From: Bacteroidota bacterium
Lineage (GTDB): Bacteria; Bacteroidota; Bacteroidia; NS11-12g; UBA955
Direction of reading: 5' to 3'
Assembly: GCA_027621365.1 (NCBI GenBank)
Contig: JAQCBH010000009.1
Location: forward strand, 1-64,000
DNA length: 64,000 nucleotides
Shown: in pieces, positions 39,363-49,744 of the stretch
Numbering within the stretch: the stretch's first letter is position 1
Layout of the letters: each line of letters opens with the position of its first letter
Position numbers and translations under genes: made by a program
The notes under the pieces: generated by a model
Seen by the model: only the letters and a program-made list of their open reading frames with translations
What the model was told of the DNA's origin: nothing
Databases searched by the model: none

Positions 39363-41255
39363 TCAATAGGCCCGTTTGCGGCTTCCTTCCATGTAGTACA
39401 AGAAACTGCGGTTGGCCACCTGAGTTCCACCCGGGGTGGGATAATCACCCGTGAAGTACCAATCGCCCTTGTCATTGGGGCAGGCCTGGTGCAAGTTTTC
39501 TATGCTCTGGAAGACCATGTCAAAACGGGCATTCAAGTCTTTGGGCTGCACCATTTCGGCTATTTTGTCGGTGATTTCGTCAGCACTGAAGGGTGCATAC
39601 AGCTCTTTCACTACGTTGATTTGTTCAGACGCTGGTTTGGCCAATTCCTCTTTCGCCTTGGCGTACAGGTCTTGCAACAATGACTCCATGCCCCGGTCTT
39701 TCAACAAGGCAATGGCTGCCTGGAAAGCCGCAAAATCGCCCAATCGACTCATGTCAATGCCGTAGCAATCGGGGTAGCGAATCTGTGGGGCCGAACTCAC
39801 CAATATGATGCGCTTGGGGCGCAGGCGATCCAAAATGCGCAAAATGCTGGTGCGAAGGGTGGTTCCGCGAACCACGCTATCATCCATGATGACCAAGGTG
39901 TCTTGATCGGGCTGAACGATGCCGTACGTAACGTCATACACATGCCCTACGAGGCCTTCTCGGTCTGTGTCGTTGGTGATGAAGGTGCGCATTTTGGCGT
40001 CTTTCACCAGGACTTTTTCACGGCGCAGGTACCAAGCCAGAACTTCTTTTAGAGCTTCGGGATTGGTGCATCCGTCGGTGTTGTATAAGGCATCCAATTG
40101 ACGCTTGCGAATTTGCTCGTTCAAGCCGTCAACCAAACCGTAAAACGAAGTAGAAGCGGTATTGGGGACGTATGAGAATACGGTGTTTTTCAGATCAAAA
40201 TCGATCATGTTCAGCACCTTGCCCGCCAACAATCGGCCCAACTCTTTACGCTCGTGGTAGATGTCTTTGTCGCTGCCGCGAGAGAAATAAATGCGCTCAA
40301 AGCTGCAGCTCTTGCGCTCTACAGGAGCTAAAATCTTCTCTTCGCTATACGATCCATCCCGTTTGACAATCAAGGCATGACCGGGTTTGATTTCCTGAAT
40401 GGATTCCAATGGAACGTTGAAGGCTGTCATGATGGGCGCTCGCTCGGAAGCGACCACCACTACTTCGTCATCAACATAATAATGCGAAGGGCGAATGCCG
40501 GCAGGGTCGCGCATGACAAAGGCATCGCCGTGTCCCAGCATGCCGACCATGTTGTATCCGCCGTCGACATTTTTGAAGGATCGCTTCAAGACATTGCGCA
40601 AATTGATCTCGTTTTTGATCTTCTCGGCAATTTCCAAATTGTCGTAACCCTGGGCCTTGTAAATGCCAAACAAGCGCTGGTTTTCCTCGTCAATGAAGTG
40701 ACCAATTTTCTCCAGCATCAATACGTTATCGCTCTTCTCTTTGGGCTGCTGACCCAACTCGATGAGGGCGTTGAACAACTCATCGGTGTTGGTCACGTTG
40801 TAATTGCCCGCCAACATGAGGTTGCGCGCCATCCAGTTGTTTTGACGCAAGAACGGGTGAATGTTTTCAATGCTATTGCCCCCGTAAGTGCCGTAGCGAA
40901 GGTGACCCAACAGCAATTCGCCCGCATAGGGGTAGTGCTTTTTCAAGTGCGCCAAGTCTTCTCGTTGAAGGCCATCCATGGCGTTCAAATCGCCGTAAAC
41001 CTCGTCAAAGACATCGCTGATGGCCGTTTTGGAAGCACTGCGTTTGCGAGCCAAATAACGAGCCCCGTAGTCCGGATCTAGTTTGACAACTCCAATGCCC
41101 GCGCCGTCTTGGCCACGGTTGAGCTGTTTGGTCATCAAGAATTGCAGTTTTTGCAAACCGTACCAGTAGGTTCCGTACTTTTCCTTGTAGTACTCCAGGG
41201 GTTTTCTCAGGCGAATGAAGGCAACCCCACATTCGTGCTTAATGGCATCGCTCAT
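39363..41255 (-). CDS. purF: Amidophosphoribosyltransferase (long form, 630 aa)
   Basis: Class II Gln-amidotransferase start (MSDAIKHE/CGVAFI), HLRYGTYGG, PRPP motif TLVIMDDSVVRGTTLRTSI, SAPQIRYPDCYGIDM. Confidence 0.9.
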   Translation of the reverse strand: MSDAIKHECGVAFIRLRKPLEYYKEKYGTYWYGLQKLQFLMTKQLNRGQDGAGIGVVKLDPDYGARYLARKRSASKTAISDVFDEVYGDLNAMDGLQREDLAHLKKHYPYAGELLLGHLRYGTYGGNSIENIHPFLRQNNWMARNLMLAGNYNVTNTDELFNALIELGQQPKEKSDNVLMLEKIGHFIDEENQRLFGIYKAQGYDNLEIAEKIKNEINLRNVLKRSFKNVDGGYNMVGMLGHGDAFVMRDPAGIRPSHYYVDDEVVVVASERAPIMTAFNVPLESIQEIKPGHALIVKRDGSYSEEKILAPVERKSCSFERIYFSRGSDKDIYHERKELGRLLAGKVLNMIDFDLKNTVFSYVPNTASTSFYGLVDGLNEQIRKRQLDALYNTDGCTNPEALKEVLAWYLRREKVLVKDAKMRTFITNDTDREGLVGHVYDVTYGIVQPDQDTLVIMDDSVVRGTTLRTSILRILDRLRPKRIILVSSAPQIRYPDCYGIDMSRLGDFAAFQAAIALLKDRGMESLLQDLYAKAKEELAKPASEQINVVKELYAPFSADEITDKIAEMVQPKDLNARFDMVFQSIENLHQACPNDKGDWYFTGDYPTPGGTQVANRSFLYYMEGSRKRAY

Positions 41256-41306
41256 GGTAGCAACACAAAGGTAACAAGTTCAGAAAGGCCCGTGACAAAA
41301 AATGCT

Positions 41307-41314
41307 TAATTTTG
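41307..41314 (+). promoter_or_regulatory. -7 element TAATTTTG, 4 nt from the start of the 3-hydroxyanthranilate dioxygenase gene
   Basis: TAnnTTTG then ggatt-ATG: box end 41314, ATG 41319. Confidence 0.55.
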
Positions 41315-41318
41315 GATT

Positions 41319-41846
41319 ATGGCCATACGAGCACCCTTCAACCTCAACTACTGGATCAACGAAAATCGCCACTTGCTCAAGCCGCCTGTGGCCAATAAAA
41401 ACCTGTATCCCGAAGGCGAAGACTACATCGTCATGATTGTGGGTGGGCCCAACAACCGCAAGGATTTCCACTACAACGAAACCGAAGAGCTCTTCTACCA
41501 AATTGAAGGCAATATCACCGTTTACATCCAAGAAGACGGGGAGAAAAAAGCCGTTCATTTGGGCCCTGGCGACATGTTTTTGCTACCGGCCAAAGTTCCC
41601 CATAGCCCCAACCGAAGCGAGGGTTCAGTAGGATTGGTGATCGAACGCGTTCGAGCTGGAAAAGGGTTCAACGACGGCTTGATGTGGTTTTGCGACTCCT
41701 GCAACCACAAGTTGCACGAGGCCATTTTTGAGCTGCAGAACATCGAAACCGATTTCCTTCCGCACTTCCAGCATTTCTATTCCAGTGAAGACTTGCGCAC
41801 CTGCAAAAAATGCGGTCATGTGATGGAGCCACCGGCTGCCAAATAA
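41319..41846 (+). CDS. nbaC: 3-hydroxyanthranilate 3,4-dioxygenase
   Basis: NKNLYPEGEDYIVMIVGGPNNRKDFHYNETEELFYQIEG (cupin), GDMFLLPAKVPHSP, C-terminal CDSCN...CKKCG iron-site cysteines. Confidence 0.93.
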   Translation: MAIRAPFNLNYWINENRHLLKPPVANKNLYPEGEDYIVMIVGGPNNRKDFHYNETEELFYQIEGNITVYIQEDGEKKAVHLGPGDMFLLPAKVPHSPNRSEGSVGLVIERVRAGKGFNDGLMWFCDSCNHKLHEAIFELQNIETDFLPHFQHFYSSEDLRTCKKCGHVMEPPAAK

Positions 41847-41882
41847 TCGTGCGAAGCTCCCAAGGGAGTAAGTAGAATTACA

Positions 41883-42773
41883 TTATTCCAAACCCATGAG
41901 GGCCAAGCCCTCTTCGAAACTGTGGGGCTCATAGCCCAGTTCACGGCGTGCCTTTTCGATGGCCAATCCGGTAATGGGCGGTCGCTTGGCCGGCTGATTC
42001 AGCGTACTGGAATCAACCTCTTCGATTGACGCCCCTGACAAGCCATAAAAGCGAGCTACTCGGCGCACCAATTCAATGATGGACATGTAGTCCTTGCCCG
42101 CAATGTTGAATATGCCTTGAGCCTTTTGCACAGCGGCCAGATAGCATCCCATGGCCAAGTCTTCGGCCAAGGTTGGGGTTCGAAACTGATCGCCGACCAC
42201 CCGCATGGTTTGGCCTTTTTGCAAAGCGCCATAGGCCCATAACACGATGTTGCTGCGCGACATGTCGGCCACTCGACCGTATACCAACACCGTGCGCAAA
42301 ATGGAATAAGAAGACGCATGGGCTTGCACCATTTGCTCGCCCTTCCACTTGCTGTGGCCGTAAAAACTCAAGGGGTTAGCGGAATCGGCTTCGCTGTACA
42401 TCGGCTTGGTTCCATCGAAAATGAAATCCGTACTCACGTGCACCAAGTGAAAGCCCAATTCACTCGAAAGTTGGGCCAAGTGCTCAACGGCCTCTACGTT
42501 CAATCGCGTGCACAATTCCTGCTGGCTCTCGCAATCGTCGACCTGGGTCATGGCCGCCGTATGAATGACCGCATCGGGTTTGAAGGCCTCCAAGACCGAG
42601 CGGGTTTGAGCAAAATCGGCCACGTCCATGCTTTGGTAGGGAATATCTGCCTGCCGATGCCGGTTCTCTCCCCTAGCCGTAGCCAACCATTCTACGCCTT
42701 CCTGACCCATGAGAAGATCGCTGAGTTTTTGACCCAATAAACCGTTAGAACCCGTGATCAGAATGCGCGCCAT
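41883..42773 (-). CDS. SDR-family sugar-nucleotide reductase (RmlD-like)
   Basis: ILITGSNGLLGQKL, NVEAVEHLAQLSSELGFHLVHVSTDFIFDGTKPMYSEADSANPLSFYGHSKWKGE. Confidence 0.85.
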   Translation of the reverse strand: MARILITGSNGLLGQKLSDLLMGQEGVEWLATARGENRHRQADIPYQSMDVADFAQTRSVLEAFKPDAVIHTAAMTQVDDCESQQELCTRLNVEAVEHLAQLSSELGFHLVHVSTDFIFDGTKPMYSEADSANPLSFYGHSKWKGEQMVQAHASSYSILRTVLVYGRVADMSRSNIVLWAYGALQKGQTMRVVGDQFRTPTLAEDLAMGCYLAAVQKAQGIFNIAGKDYMSIIELVRRVARFYGLSGASIEEVDSSTLNQPAKRPPITGLAIEKARRELGYEPHSFEEGLALMGLE

Positions 42774-42831
42774 AGACTCGCAAAGTTGGGTCATTTTGGG
42801 CCCAGCACCAAGCCAAACGAGGGCTTTTTTG

Positions 42832-42839
42832 TACCTTTG
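42832..42839 (+). promoter_or_regulatory. -7 element TACCTTTG, 4 nt from the start of the FAH-family gene
   Basis: TAnnTTTG box end 42839, ATG 42844. Confidence 0.55.
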
Positions 42840-42843
42840 TACC

Positions 42844-43851
42844 ATGAAATTGGTGACCTACGGAAATGCCCAGCAATCGCAAGTGGGCCTATTGGTTCAG
42901 GACCGTGTATACCCCGTGCACAGCTTGAACAGCTCCATCCCTTCTCAGATGAGTCAAGTACTCGAAGATTGGGAAAGCAACCAGGCGCTTTTGAAGCAAT
43001 TGGAATCGGAGATTCTAGCGGGTCAACATGCCAGTGGCGGACAAGCCTTGGCCGAGTTGAACCTCTTGGCTCCCGTCCCTAAGCCCAGCAGCTGCCGCGA
43101 CGGTTATGCCTTTCGCCAGCACGTGGCAGCCGCTCGCCGCAACCGCAAGGTGGACATGATTGCCGAGTTCGACCAGTACCCCATTTTCTATTTCACCAAC
43201 CACAATGCCATCATGGGTCCTGGACCCATACCTTGCATGCCCGACCATTTCGAAAAATTGGACTTCGAATTGGAGGCAGCCATTGTCATTGGAAAGCGCG
43301 GCCGCAACATTCCCGCTGACCAAGCCGATGAATACATCGCCGGTTACATGATCATGAACGACATGAGCGCCCGCCGTTTGCAAATGGAAGAGATGATGCT
43401 CAACCTGGGCCCTGCCAAAGGCAAGGATTTCTCTACGGTCATCGGCCCCTGGATGGTGACTCCCGATGAATTGGAACCCTACGCTTGCAGCCCCAAAGAA
43501 GGCCATGTAGGCCGCAGCTTTGATCTGAAAATGAAGTGCTGGGTCAACGGCGTTCAGGTTTCTGAAGGTTCTATGGGCGATATGGACTGGACCTTTGCTG
43601 AGATTGTGGAGCGCTGCTCTTACGGCGCCGATATTCACCCTGGTGATGTCATCGGTTCTGGTACTGTAGGAACCGGCTGTTTCCTCGAATTGAACGGAAC
43701 CGGCTTGTTGAACGATCCCAATTACCCCGTACAATGGCTTCAGCCTGGCGACGTCGTCGACATGGAAATTGCCGGTTTGGGATACTTGAGCAACACCATT
43801 GTGAAAGAAGAGTCTGACATGTCCTTGTTGGCCTTAAAGAAAAATAGCTAA
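42844..43851 (+). CDS. Fumarylacetoacetate hydrolase family protein
   Basis: LDFELEAAIVIGKRGRNIPADQADEYIAGYMIMNDMSAR; IHPGDVIGSGTVGTGCFLE. Confidence 0.9.
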   Translation: MKLVTYGNAQQSQVGLLVQDRVYPVHSLNSSIPSQMSQVLEDWESNQALLKQLESEILAGQHASGGQALAELNLLAPVPKPSSCRDGYAFRQHVAAARRNRKVDMIAEFDQYPIFYFTNHNAIMGPGPIPCMPDHFEKLDFELEAAIVIGKRGRNIPADQADEYIAGYMIMNDMSARRLQMEEMMLNLGPAKGKDFSTVIGPWMVTPDELEPYACSPKEGHVGRSFDLKMKCWVNGVQVSEGSMGDMDWTFAEIVERCSYGADIHPGDVIGSGTVGTGCFLELNGTGLLNDPNYPVQWLQPGDVVDMEIAGLGYLSNTIVKEESDMSLLALKKNS

Positions 43852-43854
43852 GCC

Positions 43855-44658
43855 ATGCCTTTCGAACGCAACCACGAAATAGACTATTTCCTCAAAGGCG
43901 AGGAAATGCAGATGGTCGAAATCGAACTCGACCCCCAAGAGACCGTCATTGCCGAAAGCGGCAGTTTCATGTACATGGACGGCGGCATCGACATGCAAAC
44001 CATCTTCGGTGACGGCAGCAACGCCAATTCCGGATTTTTGGGCAAGTTGATGGGTGCCGGAAAGCGTTTGTTGGTGGGGGAAAGCCTCTTTATGACGGCC
44101 TTTACCAACCAAGGCCACGGCAAGCAAAGGGTCGCTTTTGCCGCTCCCTATGCTGGCAAAATCGTTCCCTTGAACTTGGCTCAATTGGGAGGGAAAATCA
44201 TCTGCCAAAAGGATGCCTTTCTCTGCGCTGCCAAAGGCGTTAGCGTAGGCATAGAATTTCAGCGCAGACTCGGCACGGGCTTGTTCGGTGGCGAAGGCTT
44301 CATCATGGAAAAACTCGAGGGCGACGGCATGGCCTTTGTTCACGCCGGCGGTTACGTTCAGGAGCGCCAATTGGCCCCGGGTGAAACCCTGCGCATCGAC
44401 ACGGGTTGTATCGTGGGCTTTACTGGGGGTGTTGACTACGACATTCAATTCGTGAAAGGCGTCAAGAATGCCATATTCGGTGGCGAAGGCCTGTTCTTTG
44501 CCGTGCTCAGAGGTCCTGGAACCGTTTGGTTGCAGAGCTTGCCCGTCAGTCGATTGGCCAGCCGCATTTTGAGCTATGCTCCTCAGACCGGCGGTCGTCG
44601 GGAAGAAGGTGGGCTTCTCGGCGGATTAGGAAATCTCCTGGACGGCGACGGCTACTAA
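43855..44658 (+). CDS. TIGR00266/AIM24 family protein
   Basis: [78 protein letters not shown]. Confidence 0.88.
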   Translation: MPFERNHEIDYFLKGEEMQMVEIELDPQETVIAESGSFMYMDGGIDMQTIFGDGSNANSGFLGKLMGAGKRLLVGESLFMTAFTNQGHGKQRVAFAAPYAGKIVPLNLAQLGGKIICQKDAFLCAAKGVSVGIEFQRRLGTGLFGGEGFIMEKLEGDGMAFVHAGGYVQERQLAPGETLRIDTGCIVGFTGGVDYDIQFVKGVKNAIFGGEGLFFAVLRGPGTVWLQSLPVSRLASRILSYAPQTGGRREEGGLLGGLGNLLDGDGY

Positions 44659-46880
44659 ATCCAGCGCACGAACTTGATAGCAAAATTGCGATTTCGTGTG
44701 TTGTAAGCCGGGAAGTAGTTCTGTGAATACACCACAAATAGATCGCTCATGGGCCTGTATCGGTACTGAAAGCGCAGGTTGATGTTCATCGATTCTGTCA
44801 AGGTATTGTACTGCAAATAAGCCGTGCTGTACAACAAAGTGGTGAAGCTGTATTCCGTTTTGAATCCAATCAAATCCAACTGCTGACGTCCACTATCCAA
44901 CATGTTCAAATCCACATGGGTCCAACTGATGGAGTTGCTCCATCGCGGCTGAATGCGAAAAGCCAAATCCAGGCTCATTTCTGACTTGGTACCCACATAG
45001 TATCCTCCTGTTTTCAATTTCAAGACCGCATTCACCGGTTTGCGGGTATTGCTGGAGGCTTCGAGCCAAACGTTGTTCCATTGATAGTCGCCGAAGAAGT
45101 ATCCGCCGTTGGGAAGGGAAACAGGTCGGAAGGGCAAGAAAATGTTGTAGTTCTCGCGCTCGGCGCACAAGGTAACATAGGCCGAATTTTGGAAGTAGGT
45201 TCCCAACCAAACCTGGTTCAAACCCTCTGTCGTCGAGAAAGCAGAATCCAAGTATCCCGAATGATACCAGGTCAAATCGATGCGGTTCACCTTGTTGGAT
45301 TTGGGGTAGAACGAACGGGTGATCATGGGTTCAAATCGGGTAAAATCCATGAAATGCACCTGCCCCGTCAAGAAATCGCGGTTCTCCAAACGCGGCACAA
45401 AACCCAAGGGGGCACGAAAGTCCTTGCCCACATGCTCGTGGTTCCACATCAGGGTCCAGGTCAGGGATCGATAGCGCAAGAACGTGGCATGAGCCCAACT
45501 CTTGGCCCCCACATTCTCGTACAGGGCCTTTTGAACAAAGGCTTTGCCGACGACCGTACTGGGTTGATTGGCATAATTGAATTCCGTACCCAAGATGGAC
45601 GCATAATTCGACAAACTAGGAGTCTCTTTGATGCCTTGGCCACCAGCCATTCGATTGTCAACGGCGATGAATCCCAGCGAAGAGGCTTTCAGCACTTTGC
45701 GCTGTAAAGACAAGACATTGGCTAATTCCGCATTGAGGTCCAAGCCCGCATCTCCGCGAGTACGCACTGACATCAAACCTATCCGCCAGTCGTTTCCAAT
45801 TTTACCAGTGACTTTGGCACCGGCATCAATGGGCAAGTATCCCGTAGGGCCAAAGCCAATGCGACGAGAAAAAAAGGGGCGTATTCCTCGAAACCCGAAG
45901 GTGGCAAACAGGTCGGAATTCTCTGTGAAAAATTGGCGTCTTTCCGGAAAAAAGAGGTTGAATCGGGTGAGGTTCAGCTGCTGCACATCGACATCAACTT
46001 GGGCAAAGTCAGGGTTGAAGGTCAGGTCTGCATTCAAGCTCGGAGTCAGGGCCAACTTGGCATCCAATCCTATGCGCGGTGTTCCGCTCCACTGCTTTGA
46101 TACAGACTGATCTTGCTGTGTCAACCAGGAAGTGTAGGGAATGAATACGTTGTTGCGGCTGCGGGCGTGCAAGGGTTGCTCGAAATGCAAGGTATCCACC
46201 AGGGTCATAACCGATACATTCAAGTTGCGGGGCACCCTCACCCAAGTCGACTCCTCGTTGTTTTTCAAATCCAATCGAACCACGTTGAAGGCCCACTTGG
46301 TCGAACCCGCCACAAAGCGAATCGAATGCAAGGGAATGGCGAATTCAGCCACCCAGTAATTTGGGAACTTAGCTGTATCAGGGTGGTACCAACCTTGGTT
46401 TTGCTGAGTTTCAGAATACCATACTTGATCCCAAGCCGTGCTAACGCCAAATGATCCGCCGTTTTCAACCGATCCCTCACGCTGGGAATTGTAGGGGCTC
46501 ACCCCAAAGGAAAACCCATTTTGTCCATCTAAAAAAGTACTCAGAGTCAAGATGACCGCGTCGGTGTTTTTTACCGAAAAATCGCGCTTGAGGTTTTGCA
46601 CTACATACGGTTTTTCAGGATTTCGGGCCACACAGACGAATGCCGCATAAAAATTCTTATCATCGATGGCAAAGGCAAAGCGTGTCTGGCTCTCGGAAGC
46701 TGAAGTATCGTAGGGATAGTGTTGCACGAAGCCCTGATGAAACTGGGAATCACTCCATACGGCCTCAGTTAAAAAACCATCAACCTCCACTCGGCTTTTA
46801 GGTACACGCACTTGGGCCTGGGAAAAATGAGAGACCAGAAATACACTAATCTTTATTAGCCAAACTTTTTTTCTGTGCAT
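44655..46880 (-). CDS. DUF5916 / CBM9-like domain outer-membrane protein
   Basis: [66 protein letters not shown]. Confidence 0.88.
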   Translation of the reverse strand: MHRKKVWLIKISVFLVSHFSQAQVRVPKSRVEVDGFLTEAVWSDSQFHQGFVQHYPYDTSASESQTRFAFAIDDKNFYAAFVCVARNPEKPYVVQNLKRDFSVKNTDAVILTLSTFLDGQNGFSFGVSPYNSQREGSVENGGSFGVSTAWDQVWYSETQQNQGWYHPDTAKFPNYWVAEFAIPLHSIRFVAGSTKWAFNVVRLDLKNNEESTWVRVPRNLNVSVMTLVDTLHFEQPLHARSRNNVFIPYTSWLTQQDQSVSKQWSGTPRIGLDAKLALTPSLNADLTFNPDFAQVDVDVQQLNLTRFNLFFPERRQFFTENSDLFATFGFRGIRPFFSRRIGFGPTGYLPIDAGAKVTGKIGNDWRIGLMSVRTRGDAGLDLNAELANVLSLQRKVLKASSLGFIAVDNRMAGGQGIKETPSLSNYASILGTEFNYANQPSTVVGKAFVQKALYENVGAKSWAHATFLRYRSLTWTLMWNHEHVGKDFRAPLGFVPRLENRDFLTGQVHFMDFTRFEPMITRSFYPKSNKVNRIDLTWYHSGYLDSAFSTTEGLNQVWLGTYFQNSAYVTLCAERENYNIFLPFRPVSLPNGGYFFGDYQWNNVWLEASSNTRKPVNAVLKLKTGGYYVGTKSEMSLDLAFRIQPRWSNSISWTHVDLNMLDSGRQQLDLIGFKTEYSFTTLLYSTAYLQYNTLTESMNINLRFQYRYRPMSDLFVVYSQNYFPAYNTRNRNFAIKFVRWI

Positions 46881-48075
46881 GCGTCATTGCATTGATAGAA
46901 TTATAATAAGACTTGCGAGATGATGGAACATGAAACTTCAATGTTTTACCCGCAATTATATTATTCCCACTTATTCGATTCCAGGCTCGCAACTGATTGG
47001 TGCTGCAATCAAAAACATCGGCCAGTGTATATACATTATCTCCCGATTTAATCCTATAATAAATCCATACATATTCAGGGCCCAACGAGGGCTGTACGGG
47101 ACGGTTTGTTTCTTCTAAAGAATCAGTTTCAATAGCCTTTCCAGGATCATTAATCCAACGCGTAAAACTATCTTTTTGAGTGATAAAACTATCGGCAACT
47201 TCAACTGGTAGAACCAACTTGAAAGGATACCCCGGATAAGGAACAATGTTGGATTTTAATGAAGAATTCAACTCTTGAAAATCACTCCACTCTAGCCCGA
47301 AGAAACTATTCAATTGAGTAAAAGTGATAGGCTGGGTCAAAGAAATTACCACCTTGCCAGTAGCTGGAGAAAATGGTACTGATAACAACTTCGGGCCTAT
47401 TAAATCAATAGCTTTTATACCATTTTCTGGTCGATGAAAGGCCACAACAGAAGCATAAAATTGAACAATTATTTGTCGTGCATCAGGCTCCAAAGACTCA
47501 AAAATGGAATCAAAACTCTTCAGACCATTCATAGTATGAAGTAATTTATTGACTGGTATTGAGCCCATTCGAAAGGCCAAAATGGCCAAACGCCAATCTT
47601 GATAAATGGTATATAACGTTGACAAATATGTCAATGCTGCTTCAGTGCTTAAAGCCGGATCATAACGGTCATCAAAAAGAGCGGTTTCTCTTAGACCATA
47701 TTTTTTACCAATGTTAAATGGCAATGGCCAAATACCACAAGCACCTGTAGAATCTCTAAATTTATTATCGTAGCCCGTATTGGCAAGTGGCACAAATAGC
47801 AACCAAGAAGGTAAGTCCAAAGATTTACATATCGAACCAAAGGCACTATCGTAATATTGGAATCGGCCCAGCAGTATGGAGCTCGAACCTTTATAATTAC
47901 GAGCATAATCTTTTACAACTTGCTCGATATCGTCATTATAAAAAAAAGGCAATCCTTCTAACTCTGCTAACTCAACCAGTTTTAGATGGGTTGGTGTTGG
48001 AATGAAAGACCCTACTTGAGCCTTTGAAGCAGATGCCGCAATTAAGACGAATATTGAAATCCAAATTCTCATCAT
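46846..48075 (-). CDS. LysM protein with degenerate lytic-transglycosylase-like domain
   Basis: LPSWLLFVPLANTGYDNKFRDSTGACGIWPLPFNIGKKYGL aligns with MltD-like SLT; C-terminal YRIKSGDNVYTLADVFDCSTNQLRAWN...IIAGKTLKFHVP (LysM). Confidence 0.78.
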   Translation of the reverse strand: MMRIWISIFVLIAASASKAQVGSFIPTPTHLKLVELAELEGLPFFYNDDIEQVVKDYARNYKGSSSILLGRFQYYDSAFGSICKSLDLPSWLLFVPLANTGYDNKFRDSTGACGIWPLPFNIGKKYGLRETALFDDRYDPALSTEAALTYLSTLYTIYQDWRLAILAFRMGSIPVNKLLHTMNGLKSFDSIFESLEPDARQIIVQFYASVVAFHRPENGIKAIDLIGPKLLSVPFSPATGKVVISLTQPITFTQLNSFFGLEWSDFQELNSSLKSNIVPYPGYPFKLVLPVEVADSFITQKDSFTRWINDPGKAIETDSLEETNRPVQPSLGPEYVWIYYRIKSGDNVYTLADVFDCSTNQLRAWNRISGNNIIAGKTLKFHVPSSRKSYYNSINAMTHAQKKSLANKD

Positions 48076-49499
48076 TAAAACACCAAGTCCACGAGCAATT
48101 TGCTTAAGTCAAAGAGTGATTGCTCTTCTTCCCGTTTGCCCAACAATTGCATGCCTATGGGCAAGCCTTGCTCGTTCTTGAACAAGGGAATTGAAATGGC
48201 TGGGTTGCCCGCTAGGTTGGCTTGAACGGTGAACAAATCAGCCAAGTACATGGCCACCGGATCTTTCGATTTTTCTCCCAATTCAAAAGCAGGTGTGCTG
48301 GTAGTAGGGATCAATATGGCATCAGCCGAGGCCAAGATTTCGTCGGTTTGCTGGCGAATGACCGCTCGCACCTGTTGTGCCTTGTTGTAATAGGCATCGT
48401 ATTGATCACTGCTCAGCACAAAAGTTCCCAGCATAATTCGACGCTTCACTTCGGCGCCAAAACCTTCGGTGCGAGACAAGGTATAGGTGCTTTCTAGGTC
48501 GGTCGCGTTTGGACTGCGGTAGCCGTACATCATACCCGAATACCGAGACAAATTGCTTGATGCTTCAGCCGTAGTCAATACATAATAGGTGGGCACCATG
48601 GCATCCAACAAGGGGAAATCGAAGACGCTAACCTCGTGGCCAGCGGCTTCCAATTTTGCCATTAACGCTTTGGTTTGGGCCACCACTTCTGCATCCATTC
48701 CCTCGTGCTCGAGAGCTTGTCGCATGACCGCAAAACGGGCTTTCGACGGGGCCTGAGCCGATCGATAAGTAGGGGCTGGCGCTTGAGACATGCTCGCATC
48801 CTTGCCATCTGGGCCTGCCATGATTTCGGTCAACAACATGTTGTCCTCCAAACTTTGGGTCAGGGGTCCCACTTGATCAAAACTGGAGGCATAAGCCAAC
48901 AATCCCCAACGGGAAATCAACCCATAGGTGGGCTTAGAGCCAAACAATCCTGTAAAGGCAGCGGGTTGACGAATGCTGCCTCCGGTATCGGTACCCAACG
49001 AGGCATGCGCCATACCGGCTTGCACAGCCACGGCACTACCGCCCGAAGAACCACCGGGAACCCGAGTAGGGTCGGCGGCATTTTTGACAGGACCGAAGGC
49101 TGAATTTTCATTCGAAGCGCCCATGGCGAACTCGTCGCAGTTGGTCCGGCCAATTAAGATGGCATCTTCCTGCCACAAACGCTCCACCGAAGTCGCTGTA
49201 AACAGAGCTTCGTATCCTTCCAAAATGCGGGAAGAGTTGCTGACCTTGTGGCCTTCGTAAGAGAGATTGTCTTTTAAGGCAATCACCGCACCCGCCAAGC
49301 GCCCCGCGGTACCCGCTTGGACCTTGGCATCGACTTCTGATGCACGAGCCCGCGCTTCATCGGCCCATACTTCCACAAAAGCATTCAGGTGACGGTTTGC
49401 TTGTTCCCGTTCCAAGTAGTGTTCCACCAACTGGGCACAGCTAATCAACCCCGCTTCGAGGTCTTGGCGGATATCTTGAATTCGGGTGTAGTGCTTCAC
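48075..49499 (-). CDS. gatA: Asp-tRNA(Asn)/Glu-tRNA(Gln) amidotransferase subunit A
   Basis: VIALKDNLSYEGHKVSNSS, VPGGSSGGSAVAVQAGMAHASLGTDTGGSIRQPAAF amidase signature. Confidence 0.94.
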   Translation of the reverse strand: MKHYTRIQDIRQDLEAGLISCAQLVEHYLEREQANRHLNAFVEVWADEARARASEVDAKVQAGTAGRLAGAVIALKDNLSYEGHKVSNSSRILEGYEALFTATSVERLWQEDAILIGRTNCDEFAMGASNENSAFGPVKNAADPTRVPGGSSGGSAVAVQAGMAHASLGTDTGGSIRQPAAFTGLFGSKPTYGLISRWGLLAYASSFDQVGPLTQSLEDNMLLTEIMAGPDGKDASMSQAPAPTYRSAQAPSKARFAVMRQALEHEGMDAEVVAQTKALMAKLEAAGHEVSVFDFPLLDAMVPTYYVLTTAEASSNLSRYSGMMYGYRSPNATDLESTYTLSRTEGFGAEVKRRIMLGTFVLSSDQYDAYYNKAQQVRAVIRQQTDEILASADAILIPTTSTPAFELGEKSKDPVAMYLADLFTVQANLAGNPAISIPLFKNEQGLPIGMQLLGKREEEQSLFDLSKLLVDLVF

Positions 49500-49705
49500 G
49501 ATTTTTTCTCGGAATCTGATTCCTTCATTCCCTTTTCGATCTCACTGCGAACGTTGTCTTTGGCGTCGTTGAACTCACGCACACCACGACCCAATCCACG
49601 CATCAGTTCGGGAATTTTTTTGCCGCCAAACAGCAGCAACACGATAACAAGGACCCAAATCCATTCGCCACCGCCCATATTGCCTAAAAATAGCATCGTA
49701 TTCAT
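49496..49705 (-). CDS. tatA: Twin-arginine translocase TatA/TatE subunit
   Basis: GEWIWVLVIVLLLFGGKKIPELMRGLGRGVREFNDAK; ATGA overlap with gatA. Confidence 0.92.
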   Translation of the reverse strand: MNTMLFLGNMGGGEWIWVLVIVLLLFGGKKIPELMRGLGRGVREFNDAKDNVRSEIEKGMKESDSEKKS

Positions 49706-49744
49706 ACCGGTAATTTTGTTCAAAGATAGGCACAAAAGCCCGTT

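Noticed and set aside
40377-41081. 234-aa + strand ORF opposite purF
   Set aside because: Antisense shadow of a well-supported purF; composition mirrors complementary codons.
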